Position numbers and translations under genes: made by a program. Shown here piece by piece: positions 42,795-49,598 of a DNA stretch of 49,847 nt. The stretch covers positions 1-49,847 of the forward strand of contig JAOPZS010000137.1 of NCBI GenBank assembly GCA_025963965.1, written 5' to 3'. The DNA comes from Solirubrobacterales bacterium. GTDB lineage: Bacteria > Actinomycetota > Thermoleophilia > Solirubrobacterales > Solirubrobacteraceae. Position 1 is the first letter of the stretch; every line of letters begins with the position of its first letter. Under the pieces are notes generated by a model, which was not told the DNA's origin, did no database searches, and saw only the letters and a list, made by a program, of their open reading frames with translations.

Positions 42795-42868
42795 GGGGGC
42801 GTAGCTCAGCAGGTTAGAGCGCTGCCCTGTCACGGCAGAGGTCGCGGGTTCGAGTCCCGTCGCTCCCG
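42795..42868 (+). tRNA. tRNA-Asp (anticodon GTC)
   Basis: A 74-nt cloverleaf: acceptor GGGGGCG with CGCTCCC (one G-T pair), D stem GCTC/GAGC, anticodon loop CTGTCAC on a CTGCC/GGCAG stem giving GTC (Asp), T arm GCGGG-TTCGAGT-CCCGT, discriminator G as expected for tRNA-Asp, no CCA encoded. The region upstream to the P450 start has a weak CATACT (42747-42752) as possible -10; nothing else is seen. Confidence 0.95.
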
Positions 42869-42993
42869 CTTATTTGAAATCGAGGCTCCGCCGGTGCGCG
42901 CTGCCCGGTCATCGCAGCCGAACGATCACCACCCCCGGCAAGGCCGACGCTCGCCAACGGCGGACCGTCTCGCCGAACCGGCCCATCGTGCCC

Positions 42994-42999
42994 TACGCT
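42994..42999 (+). promoter_or_regulatory. -10 hexamer TACGCT of the SDR gene at 43007
   Basis: TACGCT ends 7 nt before the ATG; no ribosome site in the gap; leaderless-type promoter. Confidence 0.5.
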
Positions 43000-43006
43000 G
43001 GCCCCG

Positions 43007-43852
43007 ATGCGCCCCATCGCCGAGCAGACGATCCTGATCACCGGCGCCACCGACGGCCTCGGCAAGGCGCTCGCGCTCGAGCTCGCCTCGCACGGCGCCA
43101 CGCTGCTGCTGCACGGTCGCGACCAGGCCAAGGGCGAGCGCGTGCTCGCCGAGATCTCTGAGGCGACCGGCAACGAGGGACTGCGCTGGCTCCGTGCCGA
43201 CCTCGCCTCACTCGATCAGGTGCGGGGTCTCGGCGAGCTCGTGCTGGGCGAGACCGACCGGCTCGACGTGCTCGTCAACAACGCCGGGATCGGCACGACG
43301 ACCGGCGGGGTGCAGGAGCGCGAAGAGAGCCGCGACGGATTCGAGCTGCGCTTCGCCGTCAACTACCTGTCCGGGTACCTCCTGACGCGGCTGCTGCTCG
43401 GCCGCCTCGAGCGCTCGGCGCCGTCACGGATCGTCAATGTCAGCTCCGCCGGGCAGGCGCCGATCGACTTCGACGACGTGATGCTGCAACGGCGCTACAG
43501 CGGCGTGCAGGCCTACTGCCAGAGCAAGCTCGCCCAGATCATGTTCACGTTCGACCTCGCAGAGCAGCTCGGCGAGCGCGGCGTGAGCGCCAACTGCCTG
43601 CATCCCGCGACGTACATGCCAACCAAAATGGTGCTGGCCGGTGGCATCGAGCCGTACAGCACGCTCGAGCAGGGCACCGAGGCAACGTTGCGCCTGATCG
43701 TGGCCGACGAGCTCGACGGCGTCACCGGGCGCTACTTCAACGGCCTGGACGAGGAGCGCCCACACGCCCAGGCCGAGGACCCCGAGGCGCGGGCCCGGTT
43801 GCGCGAGCTGAGCGACGGGCTGTGCGGGCTGGCCCCGTCCGGCCCCGGCTGA
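43007..43852 (+). CDS. Short-chain dehydrogenase/reductase (retinol-dehydrogenase-like)
   Basis: A 281-residue SDR. Seen: TILITGATDGLGKALALELA, ADLASL, VNNAGIGTTTGG, a catalytic serine in NVSSAGQAPIDF, and the active-site YCQSK. The NYLSGYLLTRLLL stretch and the post-catalytic segment are like those of the retinol/protochlorophyllide-type SDRs, which tend to accept bulky hydrophobic alcohols or ketones. It stands just after tRNA-Asp and is convergent with another SDR of similar style (ending 43896), suggesting an old duplication or related roles. The ATG is set by the family start and the hexamer upstream. Confidence 0.9.
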   Translation: MRPIAEQTILITGATDGLGKALALELASHGATLLLHGRDQAKGERVLAEISEATGNEGLRWLRADLASLDQVRGLGELVLGETDRLDVLVNNAGIGTTTGGVQEREESRDGFELRFAVNYLSGYLLTRLLLGRLERSAPSRIVNVSSAGQAPIDFDDVMLQRRYSGVQAYCQSKLAQIMFTFDLAEQLGERGVSANCLHPATYMPTKMVLAGGIEPYSTLEQGTEATLRLIVADELDGVTGRYFNGLDEERPHAQAEDPEARARLRELSDGLCGLAPSGPG

Positions 43853-43895
43853 TACCCGATCTGGTGGGGACGGCGTCCGGCGCGGGCGCGCAGCG

Positions 43896-44792
43896 TCAGC
43901 GGCCCACGGAGGCGCCGAGCGCGAATCGCGTCCCGGTCAGCTGCTCGGAGACCTCCCACAGCCGGCGCGCGACATCCATGTCCTGCGCGGCGGCGCTGCG
44001 GCCGACGAGCTTGGCCGGCCCGCGCTGCTCCATGAAGCCGCCGGGCCCGGCGAAGCTGTTGCCCGGGACGTCCGCCGTCGCCGCGTAGAGCGTCGGCAGT
44101 GCGCCGCCCTCCTCGCTCTGGCCGAGCAGGCGGTTGCCGACGTGGCTGACGAGGTCCTGAAGCCTTTTCTCGCTGTGGAACTGGAGGTTCGTGGCCGCGT
44201 AGCCCGGGTGTGCGGCCATCGCGAGCACGCTCGAACCGGCCTCGGTCAGGCGGCGTTGCAGCTCGGCCGTGAACAGCAGGTTCGCGAGCTTCGACTGGCC
44301 GTAGGCGCGCCAGGCGCTGTAGCGCCGCTGCTCCCAGTTCAGGTCATCGAAGTCGATCCGCCCCATCCGGTGCCCGGTCGAGGAGACCGTCACGACGCGT
44401 CCTGTGACCCGCTCGAGCAGCAGGTTGCTCAGCGCGAAGTGCCCGAGGTGGTTCGTGCCGAACTGCAGCTCGAAGCCCTCCGCGGTGCGGCTGAGCGGCG
44501 GTGCCATCACGCCGGCGTTGTTGATGAGCAGGTCGATCTCGCCGTCCCAGCCGGCCGCGAAGTCGCGCACCGACTCGAGGCTCGCGAGGTCCAGGCGGCG
44601 GACCTCCGTCTGGCCGGGCATCGCGGCCGCGGCCGCCGTGCCCTTCTCGGTGGAGCGCACCGCGAGCACGACGCGCGCTCCGGCGCCGGCCAGCGCGGAC
44701 GCCGCCGCCCGGCCGATGCCGCTGTTGGCGCCGGTCACGATCGCCGTGCGGCCGGCCATGTCAGGGAGGGAGGTGGAGCTTGAAGTTGTCAT
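43896..44792 (-). CDS. Short-chain dehydrogenase/reductase under TetR control
   Basis: A 298-residue SDR. Seen: MAGRTAIVTGANSGIGRAAA, RLDLASLESVRDF, LLINNAGVMAPPL, the catalytic Ser in VTVSSTGHRMG, and YGQSK. The overall layout (FGTNHLGHFALSNLLL, HPGYAATNLQ) is typical of WW-domain-oxidoreductase/retinol-dehydrogenase-like SDRs. The ATG at 44792 is used because a TACATT hexamer ends 7 nt before it; an ATG at 44828 would start inside the operator. It is divergent from a TetR gene with a 37-bp dyad between, so expression is probably induced by the regulator's ligand, perhaps its own substrate. Confidence 0.9.
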   Translation of the reverse strand: MTTSSSTSLPDMAGRTAIVTGANSGIGRAAASALAGAGARVVLAVRSTEKGTAAAAAMPGQTEVRRLDLASLESVRDFAAGWDGEIDLLINNAGVMAPPLSRTAEGFELQFGTNHLGHFALSNLLLERVTGRVVTVSSTGHRMGRIDFDDLNWEQRRYSAWRAYGQSKLANLLFTAELQRRLTEAGSSVLAMAAHPGYAATNLQFHSEKRLQDLVSHVGNRLLGQSEEGGALPTLYAATADVPGNSFAGPGGFMEQRGPAKLVGRSAAAQDMDVARRLWEVSEQLTGTRFALGASVGR

Positions 44793-44799
44793 GAGCAAC

Positions 44800-44805
44800 A
44801 ATGTA
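44800..44805 (-). promoter_or_regulatory. -10 hexamer TACATT of the SDR gene at 44792
   Basis: TACATT on the minus strand ends 7 nt before the SDR start. It overlaps the outer end of the TetR operator, so bound repressor would cover it. Confidence 0.5.
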
Positions 44806-44837
44806 GTCGATGACAACAAAGATGTCAACGACTACAT
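44801..44837. promoter_or_regulatory. TetR operator, 15-bp half-sites
   Basis: ATGTAGTCGATGACA (44801-44815) and TGTCAACGACTACAT (44823-44837) are complementary at 14 of 15 positions, with a 7-bp spacer. The dyad lies between the divergent SDR and tetR genes, overlaps the SDR -10 and the expected -35 zone of tetR. It is the best-formed operator in the window and large enough for two dimers. Confidence 0.8.
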
Positions 44838-44844
44838 CGAGCTG

Positions 44845-44850
44845 TAGCCT
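44845..44850 (+). promoter_or_regulatory. -10 hexamer TAGCCT of the tetR gene at 44857
   Basis: TAGCCT ends 6 nt before the ATG; no ribosome site is present. Confidence 0.5.
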
Positions 44851-44856
44851 GTAAGC

Positions 44857-45459
44857 ATGGCCGAGCGCCCCTATCACCACGGCAACCTCAGGACCGCCCT
44901 GCTCGCCGCCGCCGAGCGCACCGTGCGCGAGCGCGGCGTGCAGGAGCTCTCGCTGCGCGAGCTCGCACGCGACATCGGCGTCAGCCACGGCGCTCCGCGC
45001 CGGCACTTCCCCGACCGCCGCGCGCTGCTCGACGCGCTCGCCGAGTCCGGCTTCATCCGCCTCGGCTCAGAGCTCCAGTCGGCCTTCGAGAACGCCGGTG
45101 AGGACTTCGAGGCGCGGCTCGGAGCTGTCGCCGCCGCCTACGTCCGCTTCGCCACCGCCGACGCCGCGCTGCTCGAGCTGATGTTCGCCGGCAAGAACCA
45201 CGAGGAGAGCGGCGTGCTCCACGACGCGGCCGAGCGGGCCTTCGCCGTGATGCTCGGGCTGATCGCCCAGGGGCAGGAGGTGGGGGCGCTCGAGCAAGGC
45301 GATCCGGAGCGCGTGGGCCTCGTGCTGTTCGCGACGATCCAGGGCATCGCGGCGCTCGTCACGGCCGGCATCGTCGCCGCCGAGCAGATCGACGAGCTCG
45401 TGGCGGATGCGATCGAGCGCTTCCTGCGGGGCTCGCAGCGGGCCGGCGTCCCATCCTGA
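44857..45459 (+). CDS. TetR family regulator
   Basis: A 200-residue repressor. The N-terminal helix-turn-helix is typical: YHHGNLRTALLAAAERTVRE, then LSLRELARDIGVSHGAPRRH with the recognition helix followed by FPDRRALLDALAE. The C-terminal domain contains the YVRFATADAALLELMF pattern common to a large actinobacterial TetR subgroup with a WHG-type C-terminal fold. The divergent SDR and the 37-bp dyad between the genes indicate local control of the SDR and of itself. DUF1810 follows 8 nt after its stop and is probably on the same transcript. Confidence 0.9.
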   Translation: MAERPYHHGNLRTALLAAAERTVRERGVQELSLRELARDIGVSHGAPRRHFPDRRALLDALAESGFIRLGSELQSAFENAGEDFEARLGAVAAAYVRFATADAALLELMFAGKNHEESGVLHDAAERAFAVMLGLIAQGQEVGALEQGDPERVGLVLFATIQGIAALVTAGIVAAEQIDELVADAIERFLRGSQRAGVPS

Positions 45460-45467
45460 GCCGCCCC

Positions 45468-45902
45468 GTGGACTCACTCGCCCGCTTCCGCTGCGCGCAG
45501 GAGGAAAACGGGATCTACGAGCGAGCGCTGGCCGAGCTGAAGGCCGGCGCCAAGCGCAGCCACTGGATGTGGTTCGTCTTCCCGCAGCTCGCCGGGCTCG
45601 GACGGAGCGAGATGTCGAGGAGATACGCGATCTCCTCGCTCGCCGAAGCGCGCGCCTACCTCGCCGACCCGGTGCTCGGCGCGCGGCTGCGCGAGAGCGC
45701 CGCGGCGCTGCTCGGGCACGAGGGGATCGGCGCCGAGCAGATCTTCGGCCCGGTGGACGCGCTGAAGCTGCGCTCCTCGATCACGCTGTTCGCCCGCGCC
45801 GATCCCGGCGAGGCGCTGTTGGGGAGCGTGCTCGACCGGTACTTCGCCGGCGCCGGCGATCCGGCGACAGATGCCCTGCTCGCCGGCGCCGAGCGGCCCT
45901 AG
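45468..45902 (+). CDS. DUF1810 family protein
   Basis: A 144-residue cytoplasmic protein that matches DUF1810 end to end: LARFRCAQEENGIYERALAE, the invariant KRSHWMWFVFPQLAGLGRS, YAISSLAEARAYLADPVLG, LRSSITLFARA and a C-terminal DRYFAG. The family is widespread and its function is unknown; calpastatin-like annotation in some databases is not supported by motifs. The GTG start, 8 nt after the tetR stop, gives the expected N-terminus. Co-transcription with tetR is inferred from spacing. It is convergent with the FAH-family gene, 18 nt apart. Confidence 0.9.
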   Translation: MDSLARFRCAQEENGIYERALAELKAGAKRSHWMWFVFPQLAGLGRSEMSRRYAISSLAEARAYLADPVLGARLRESAAALLGHEGIGAEQIFGPVDALKLRSSITLFARADPGEALLGSVLDRYFAGAGDPATDALLAGAERP

Positions 45903-45920
45903 AGCCGGCCGGTCGGGTCG

Positions 45921-46775
45921 CTATTCGCCGCGCACCGGGTTGACGAGGGTGCCGAGGCCGTCGACCTCCACCTCGACGCTCTGCCCTGCGCGCAGGAAGC
46001 GACCCTGCGCCACGCCGACGCCGGCCGGCGTTCCCGTCGCGATGATGTCGCCCGGCCGCAGCGTGATCGTCCGCGACAGCCAGGAGACGAGCTCGGCCGG
46101 ACCGAAGATCAGGTTCGCCGTCGTTCCCTCCTGCACGATCTCGCCGTCGATCCGCGTGCGCAGGCCGAGCCGGCCGAGGTCGCCGGCCTCGGCGAGCGTC
46201 ACGAGCGCCGGTCCGCACGGCGCGAAGGTGTCGATCGCCTTGCCGCTCGTCCATAGCGGGTTCTGGAACTGCAGATCGCGTGCGCTGACGTCGTTGAACG
46301 GCATCGCCCCGGCGATGTGCGAGAGCGCCTCCTGCTCGCCCACGTTGCGCGCCTCGCGCCCGATCACGAACGCCAGCTCGGCCTCGTAGTCGACATGGTC
46401 GGGATGCGCCGCCGGCAGCACGATCGACTGACCGGACCCGCGCAGGGAGTTGGCGAACTTGGCGAACCACATCGGCGCAGCCGGGATCTCCTGGCCGGTC
46501 TCTTCGGCGTGGTCTCGGTAGTTGAGGCCGATGCAGATGATCTTCTCCGGGTCGGGCACCGGCGCGCACAGCTCCACCTCGGCGACGGCGAGGCGCTCGC
46601 CGATCGCGCCGGCGAGCGCCTCGAGCGCCTCCAGCTGGTCGCCGTGCAGCTCCTCGAGCACGCCTCGAACACCCGCCGCCGGCGGCCGCTCGAGCGACGA
46701 CAGCGGCACGATCTGCTCGCCGAGCAGCACGCCCGCAACCGGGCCCTGCTCGCCTCTGTAGCTGACCAGTCGCAC
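45921..46775 (-). CDS. Fumarylacetoacetate hydrolase (FAH) family protein
   Basis: A 284-residue enzyme. The N-terminal 65 residues are a small lead domain (MRLVSYRGEQGPVAGVLLGE). The FAH core starts with IICIGLNYRDHAEETG and carries DYEAELAFVIGREA (metal-binding Glu/Asp), FNDVSARDLQFQNPLW, and TTANLIFGPAELVSWLSR, with PGDIIATGTPAGVG near the end. Family members hydrolyse or decarboxylate acylpyruvates and ring-cleavage products such as 2-hydroxyhepta-2,4-dienedioate, or acetylpyruvate. The specific substrate is unknown. It is the last of three leftward genes (MBL, MmcQ, FAH), but has its own TAGCCT hexamer within the end of mmcQ. Confidence 0.92.
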   Translation of the reverse strand: MRLVSYRGEQGPVAGVLLGEQIVPLSSLERPPAAGVRGVLEELHGDQLEALEALAGAIGERLAVAEVELCAPVPDPEKIICIGLNYRDHAEETGQEIPAAPMWFAKFANSLRGSGQSIVLPAAHPDHVDYEAELAFVIGREARNVGEQEALSHIAGAMPFNDVSARDLQFQNPLWTSGKAIDTFAPCGPALVTLAEAGDLGRLGLRTRIDGEIVQEGTTANLIFGPAELVSWLSRTITLRPGDIIATGTPAGVGVAQGRFLRAGQSVEVEVDGLGTLVNPVRGE

Positions 46776-46781
46776 GGGCCC

Positions 46782-46787
46782 AGGCTA
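46782..46787 (-). promoter_or_regulatory. -10 hexamer TAGCCT of the FAH gene, overlapping the mmcQ stop codon
   Basis: TAGCCT on the minus strand ends 6 nt before the GTG at 46775; its TAG is the mmcQ stop codon (46785-46787). Confidence 0.45.
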
Positions 46788-47174
46788 CCCGCGGTGCGCC
46801 TCGGCCTCCGCCAGCAGCTTCGGCGGCGCCCGTGCAAACCACGCTTCGGTCACGACTTCCTCGAGATCTGCGTCGCCGATCTGCTCGAGTCGCACGAGCA
46901 CGGACGCGTGGCCCTCGAAATGCGACGTCGTGAAGTACACCTCGGGCTGATCGGCCAGCAGCGCCTGCTTGGCGATCAGGTGCTCGACCCTCGCGCCCAG
47001 CACTGGGCCCTCAGGGGCGCCGTCGCCGAGCTCCTGCACTTCCTTGGCCCGCAGCGGGCGCTCCCAGACGAACAGCCTGCCGCCCACGCGCCACTGCAGC
47101 CGTCCCCGCGAGAGGCGCTCCTCGCTCCCGGGCAGCGCCATCGCGATCCGTCGAACGTCCTCGAGAGACACCAC
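46785..47174 (-). CDS. MmcQ/YjbR family DNA-binding-like protein
   Basis: A 129-residue protein of the MmcQ/YjbR family (PF04237-type), with a CyaY-like fold. Seen: VSLEDVRRIAMALPGSEER, GRLFVWERPL, PEVYFTTSHFEGHASVLVRL and WFARAPPKLLAEA near the end. The family is often described as DNA-binding from structure alone; the cellular role is unclear. The GTG start lies 3 nt after the MBL gene stop, so translation is probably coupled, and no promoter hexamer is present. The FAH gene follows after 9 nt. Confidence 0.88.
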   Translation of the reverse strand: MVSLEDVRRIAMALPGSEERLSRGRLQWRVGGRLFVWERPLRAKEVQELGDGAPEGPVLGARVEHLIAKQALLADQPEVYFTTSHFEGHASVLVRLEQIGDADLEEVVTEAWFARAPPKLLAEAEAHRG

Positions 47175-47177
47175 CGC

Positions 47178-48146
47178 TCAGCCCGCCTCGTCCGTCGCGC
47201 TCCGCTCACCCAGCGCCAGCTCGGCCATCTGCTGGAAGGCCTCGAGCGGGTTCGGCGGGCCAGCGCCCGAGAGCTCGCCGAAGATCGTCGCGACGTTGAC
47301 GACGAGTCGCTCGGGCTCGCCCCACTCAGCCCAGCGGTCCATCGAGATGCGCCGCGCCGCCGCCAGCGGCTCCAGGCCGTCGGCGTGGGCCAGACGCGCC
47401 TGCTCATAGAGGTAGTCGAAGTACGCGCGCAGCTCGCGCACGTCGTCGAGGTCCGCCAGCGCGCCGTGCCCCGGGACGATCGCCTGCGGCGCCAGGGACT
47501 CGATCCGCTCGCACGCCGCGATCCAGTTCGACACCGGCCCGGCCCAGGCGATCGGGTGGGCGTCCTTGAAGAGGATGTCGCCGCTGAACAGCACCCGCTC
47601 GGCCGGCAGCCACGCGATCGTGTCCCCTCGGGTGTGAGCCGGGCCGACCTCGAGCAGGCGCACCTCGCGCGATCCGACCCGCAGCGAGAGCTCGCCGCTG
47701 AACGTCTCGCCGGGCGGCGTCGGCTCGATGCCGGTGAAGTCGAAGGAGGAGAAGCAGCGCAGGAAGAACTCGCCGAGCGTGCCCATGTTCGGCGCCTGCT
47801 CGATCAGCGCGGCCATCGCCGCAGGCGGCAGCTCGTCCATCTCCGTGGCGGTGCGCTCGGACGCCACGATCCGCGCCCCGCCGAGCAGCTGGTTGCCGTA
47901 GCAGTGGTCGCCGTTGGCGTGCGTGTTGACGAGCGTGTCGATCCGGGCCGCCGCCGGCACCGCGCGGCGCATCTCCGCGAGCATCGCCTCGGTCAGCTTC
48001 AGGTCGAACAGCGTGTCGATCAGCAGGCTCGCCTCGCCGTCGCTGACGAGCCCGGCGTTCGACCAGCCCCATCCGCCGTCCGGCTGGAGGTAGGCGTGAA
48101 TGCCCTCGCCGACCTCCGCCAGCCCCCGCTCGTAGCTCGCGCCCAT
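47178..48146 (-). CDS. MBL-fold metallo-hydrolase with HxNxDH motif
   Basis: A 322-residue metallo-beta-lactamase-fold enzyme. The metal motif is NTHANGDHCYGN, so His76-x-Asn78-x-Asp80-His81: the second His of the usual HxHxDH is Asn. The other ligands are present: GPAHTRGDTIAWLP (His), LFSGDILF (bridging Asp) and IVPGHGAL (His). The Asn variant suggests one fully formed metal site or altered metal preference. The C-terminal 80 residues are helical (YLYEQARLAHADGLEPLAAA), as in hydrolases that bind larger substrates. The ATG at 48146 follows a TAGCTT hexamer by 8 nt; the open frame upstream is a shadow. First gene of the MBL-MmcQ-FAH group; substrate unknown. Confidence 0.9.
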   Translation of the reverse strand: MGASYERGLAEVGEGIHAYLQPDGGWGWSNAGLVSDGEASLLIDTLFDLKLTEAMLAEMRRAVPAAARIDTLVNTHANGDHCYGNQLLGGARIVASERTATEMDELPPAAMAALIEQAPNMGTLGEFFLRCFSSFDFTGIEPTPPGETFSGELSLRVGSREVRLLEVGPAHTRGDTIAWLPAERVLFSGDILFKDAHPIAWAGPVSNWIAACERIESLAPQAIVPGHGALADLDDVRELRAYFDYLYEQARLAHADGLEPLAAARRISMDRWAEWGEPERLVVNVATIFGELSGAGPPNPLEAFQQMAELALGERSATDEAG

Positions 48147-48154
48147 TCCCGCAG

Positions 48155-48160
48155 AAGCTA
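48155..48160 (-). promoter_or_regulatory. -10 hexamer TAGCTT of the MBL gene
   Basis: On the minus strand TAGCTT ends 8 nt before the ATG at 48146, with no good ribosome site; promoter for the MBL-MmcQ-FAH group. Confidence 0.5.
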
Positions 48161-48205
48161 GCGCCGCGCGATCGCGCGGGCGCGGCGGTTGGATCGAGCA
48201 GGCGC

Positions 48206-48233
48206 GGGGCGGCTCGCGCGATGCGGCCGCCCC
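48206..48233. terminator. Hairpin after the VOC gene
   Basis: GGGGCGGC (48206-48213) pairs exactly with GCCGCCCC (48226-48233) across a 12-nt loop; flanking bases extend the stem with mismatches. It follows the leftward VOC gene (ending 48257) and precedes the MBL promoter, so it likely separates the two units. Confidence 0.5.
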
Positions 48234-48256
48234 GGCGCTTTCAGATCGGCTTCGCG

Positions 48257-48691
48257 TCAGGCCGACAGCTCGGCCAGGTCCCTGACCTGCGTGAGACGCA
48301 GGTTGTTGCCGGACGGGTCGCGAAAGCCCGAGTCGATCCCGTACGGGCGCTCTTCGGGCGCTTCGTGGAACTGCACGCCGCGGGCGCTCAGCTCCTCGTA
48401 GGAGGCCTGGCAGTCGTCCGTTTCCAGGAACACCGTTCCGGCGTAGCCCTTGGACATCAGCGTCTTGACCTGCTCGGTCGTCTCGTCGTCCATCATCGGC
48501 GGACCCGGGATCGCCATCAGCACGATCGCGAAGTCCGGCTGTCCCGGCATGCCGACGGTCAGCCAGCGGAAGTTGCCGAGCTCGGCAACCGTCACGTCGG
48601 CGCGGACCTCCATGCCGACCTTCTCGGTGTAGAACGCCAGCGCCTCGTCCTGGTCGTTGACCCACAACTGCGCCGTTCCCACTTTGATCAT
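48257..48691 (-). CDS. VOC family (glyoxalase/bleomycin-resistance) protein
   Basis: A 144-residue protein with two beta-alpha-beta-beta-beta modules of the vicinal oxygen chelate fold. Seen: MIKVGTAQLWVNDQDEALAF and YTEKVGMEVRAD in the first module, TVFLETDDCQASYEELSARG in the second, then the C-terminal GIDSGFRDPSGNNLRLTQ, which carries the usual Asp-Pro-x-Gly-Asn turn. Metal and substrate cannot be assigned. The ATG follows AAAGGAG with good spacing. It lies 40 nt after an AraC-type regulator gene on the same strand, so the pair is probably an operon in which AraC senses a compound handled by this protein. Confidence 0.9.
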   Translation of the reverse strand: MIKVGTAQLWVNDQDEALAFYTEKVGMEVRADVTVAELGNFRWLTVGMPGQPDFAIVLMAIPGPPMMDDETTEQVKTLMSKGYAGTVFLETDDCQASYEELSARGVQFHEAPEERPYGIDSGFRDPSGNNLRLTQVRDLAELSA

Positions 48692-48731
48692 CGTGCGCTC
48701 CTTTCGCTCGTCTCGTTGACTGACAGCGAAC

Positions 48732-49166
48732 CTACGCCTCGCCGTCGGGCTTGTCTTCTCGAAAAGTGCGGCGTTGCGGACGCCCGTATGCCCGGACGAT
48801 GCACCCCGGCACGAGCGCCCGGTCGGCAGCGGGAGGAAAGCGCGCGCGGTAGGCGGCCGGCGAGACGCCGAACGTGCGCGTGAAGCTCGTCGTGAACGAG
48901 CCGAGGCTCATCAGCCCGACCGACAAGCAGATGTCGGCGATCTGGCGGTCGGTCGTGCGCAGCAGCGAGGCCGCCCGCTCGAGACGTCGCGTCAGCAGGT
49001 ATGCGTGGGGAGATTCGCCGAAGACGCGACGGAACTCGCGGATGAAATGCGCCCGCGAAAGGCCCGCCGCCGATGCCATGTCCTCGACGCCGAGACGCTC
49101 CGCGTAGCGGGCGTCGGCGAGATCCCGCGCGCGCAGCAGGTGACGGGTGGGCGGGGCGTAGGCCAC
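48732..49166 (-). CDS. AraC family transcriptional regulator (short form)
   Basis: A 144-residue regulator made almost only of the AraC-type DNA-binding domain. Seen: RHLLRARDLADARYAERLGV, first HTH VEDMASAAGLSRAHFIREFR, VFGESPHAYLLTRRLERA, second HTH IADICLSVGLMSLGSFTTSF, then FTRTFGVSPAAYRARFP. There is no separate ligand domain, as in SoxS/MarA-type short regulators. The GTG at 49166 is chosen because a GATACT hexamer ends 6 nt before it and the residues before the domain fit; the open frame upstream is low-complexity. Regulates, by position, the VOC gene downstream. Confidence 0.85.
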   Translation of the reverse strand: MAYAPPTRHLLRARDLADARYAERLGVEDMASAAGLSRAHFIREFRRVFGESPHAYLLTRRLERAASLLRTTDRQIADICLSVGLMSLGSFTTSFTRTFGVSPAAYRARFPPAADRALVPGCIVRAYGRPQRRTFREDKPDGEA

Positions 49167-49172
49167 GGCCTC

Positions 49173-49178
49173 AGTATC
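49173..49178 (-). promoter_or_regulatory. -10 hexamer GATACT of the araC-type gene
   Basis: GATACT on the minus strand ends 6 nt before the GTG at 49166; leaderless-type spacing. Confidence 0.4.
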
Positions 49179-49249
49179 GCGGGACGCGGCACCCGAGCCG
49201 GGCACTTCCACGAGCCGGGCATCTGACGCGTGTGAGCCCTCGCCGGCGC

Positions 49250-49255
49250 TAGGCT
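49250..49255 (+). promoter_or_regulatory. -10 hexamer TAGGCT of the membrane-protein gene
   Basis: TAGGCT ends 7 nt before the ATG at 49263; no ribosome site is present. Confidence 0.5.
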
Positions 49256-49262
49256 GGCCGGA

Positions 49263-49598
49263 ATGCGCCGAACGCCCACCGCAGCCATCGCCGCAGGCAC
49301 CCTGATCGCCGGCTACGCCGTCGCCGCCGGCAGCGGCTCGCGCCCGCTCGGCGGCGCCGTCCTCGCTGCCGGCGGGGTGTACTGCATCCGCATCTGGCAC
49401 CGCCGCCACGGCGCGCCGACGGCCGCCGCGCTCGCCGGTGTCGGGCTGAGCGCGTTCGCGCTCTCGCACGTGCTTGCCCACGCGATCGGCGCGTGGCCGT
49501 CGGTTCTGCTCGTCGCCGCCCTGACGGCGACCGTGGTGTGGATGCGCTCCGACGCCCCATCGGGCCTGGGCGCCGAAGCGCGCGCAGAGATCTCCTAG
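49263..49598 (+). CDS. Small four-helix membrane protein, unknown function
   Basis: A 111-residue hydrophobic protein with about four transmembrane segments (around residues 6-22, 28-45, 53-75 and 79-95), positively charged WHRRHG between the second and third, and a short Asp/Glu-bearing cytoplasmic tail. No family motif is recognised. The ATG is supported by the TAGGCT hexamer 7 nt upstream. Its stop overlaps the stop of the convergent cell-wall amidase gene: the two TAG codons share CTAG at 49595-49598. Confidence 0.7.
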   Translation: MRRTPTAAIAAGTLIAGYAVAAGSGSRPLGGAVLAAGGVYCIRIWHRRHGAPTAAALAGVGLSAFALSHVLAHAIGAWPSVLLVAALTATVVWMRSDAPSGLGAEARAEIS

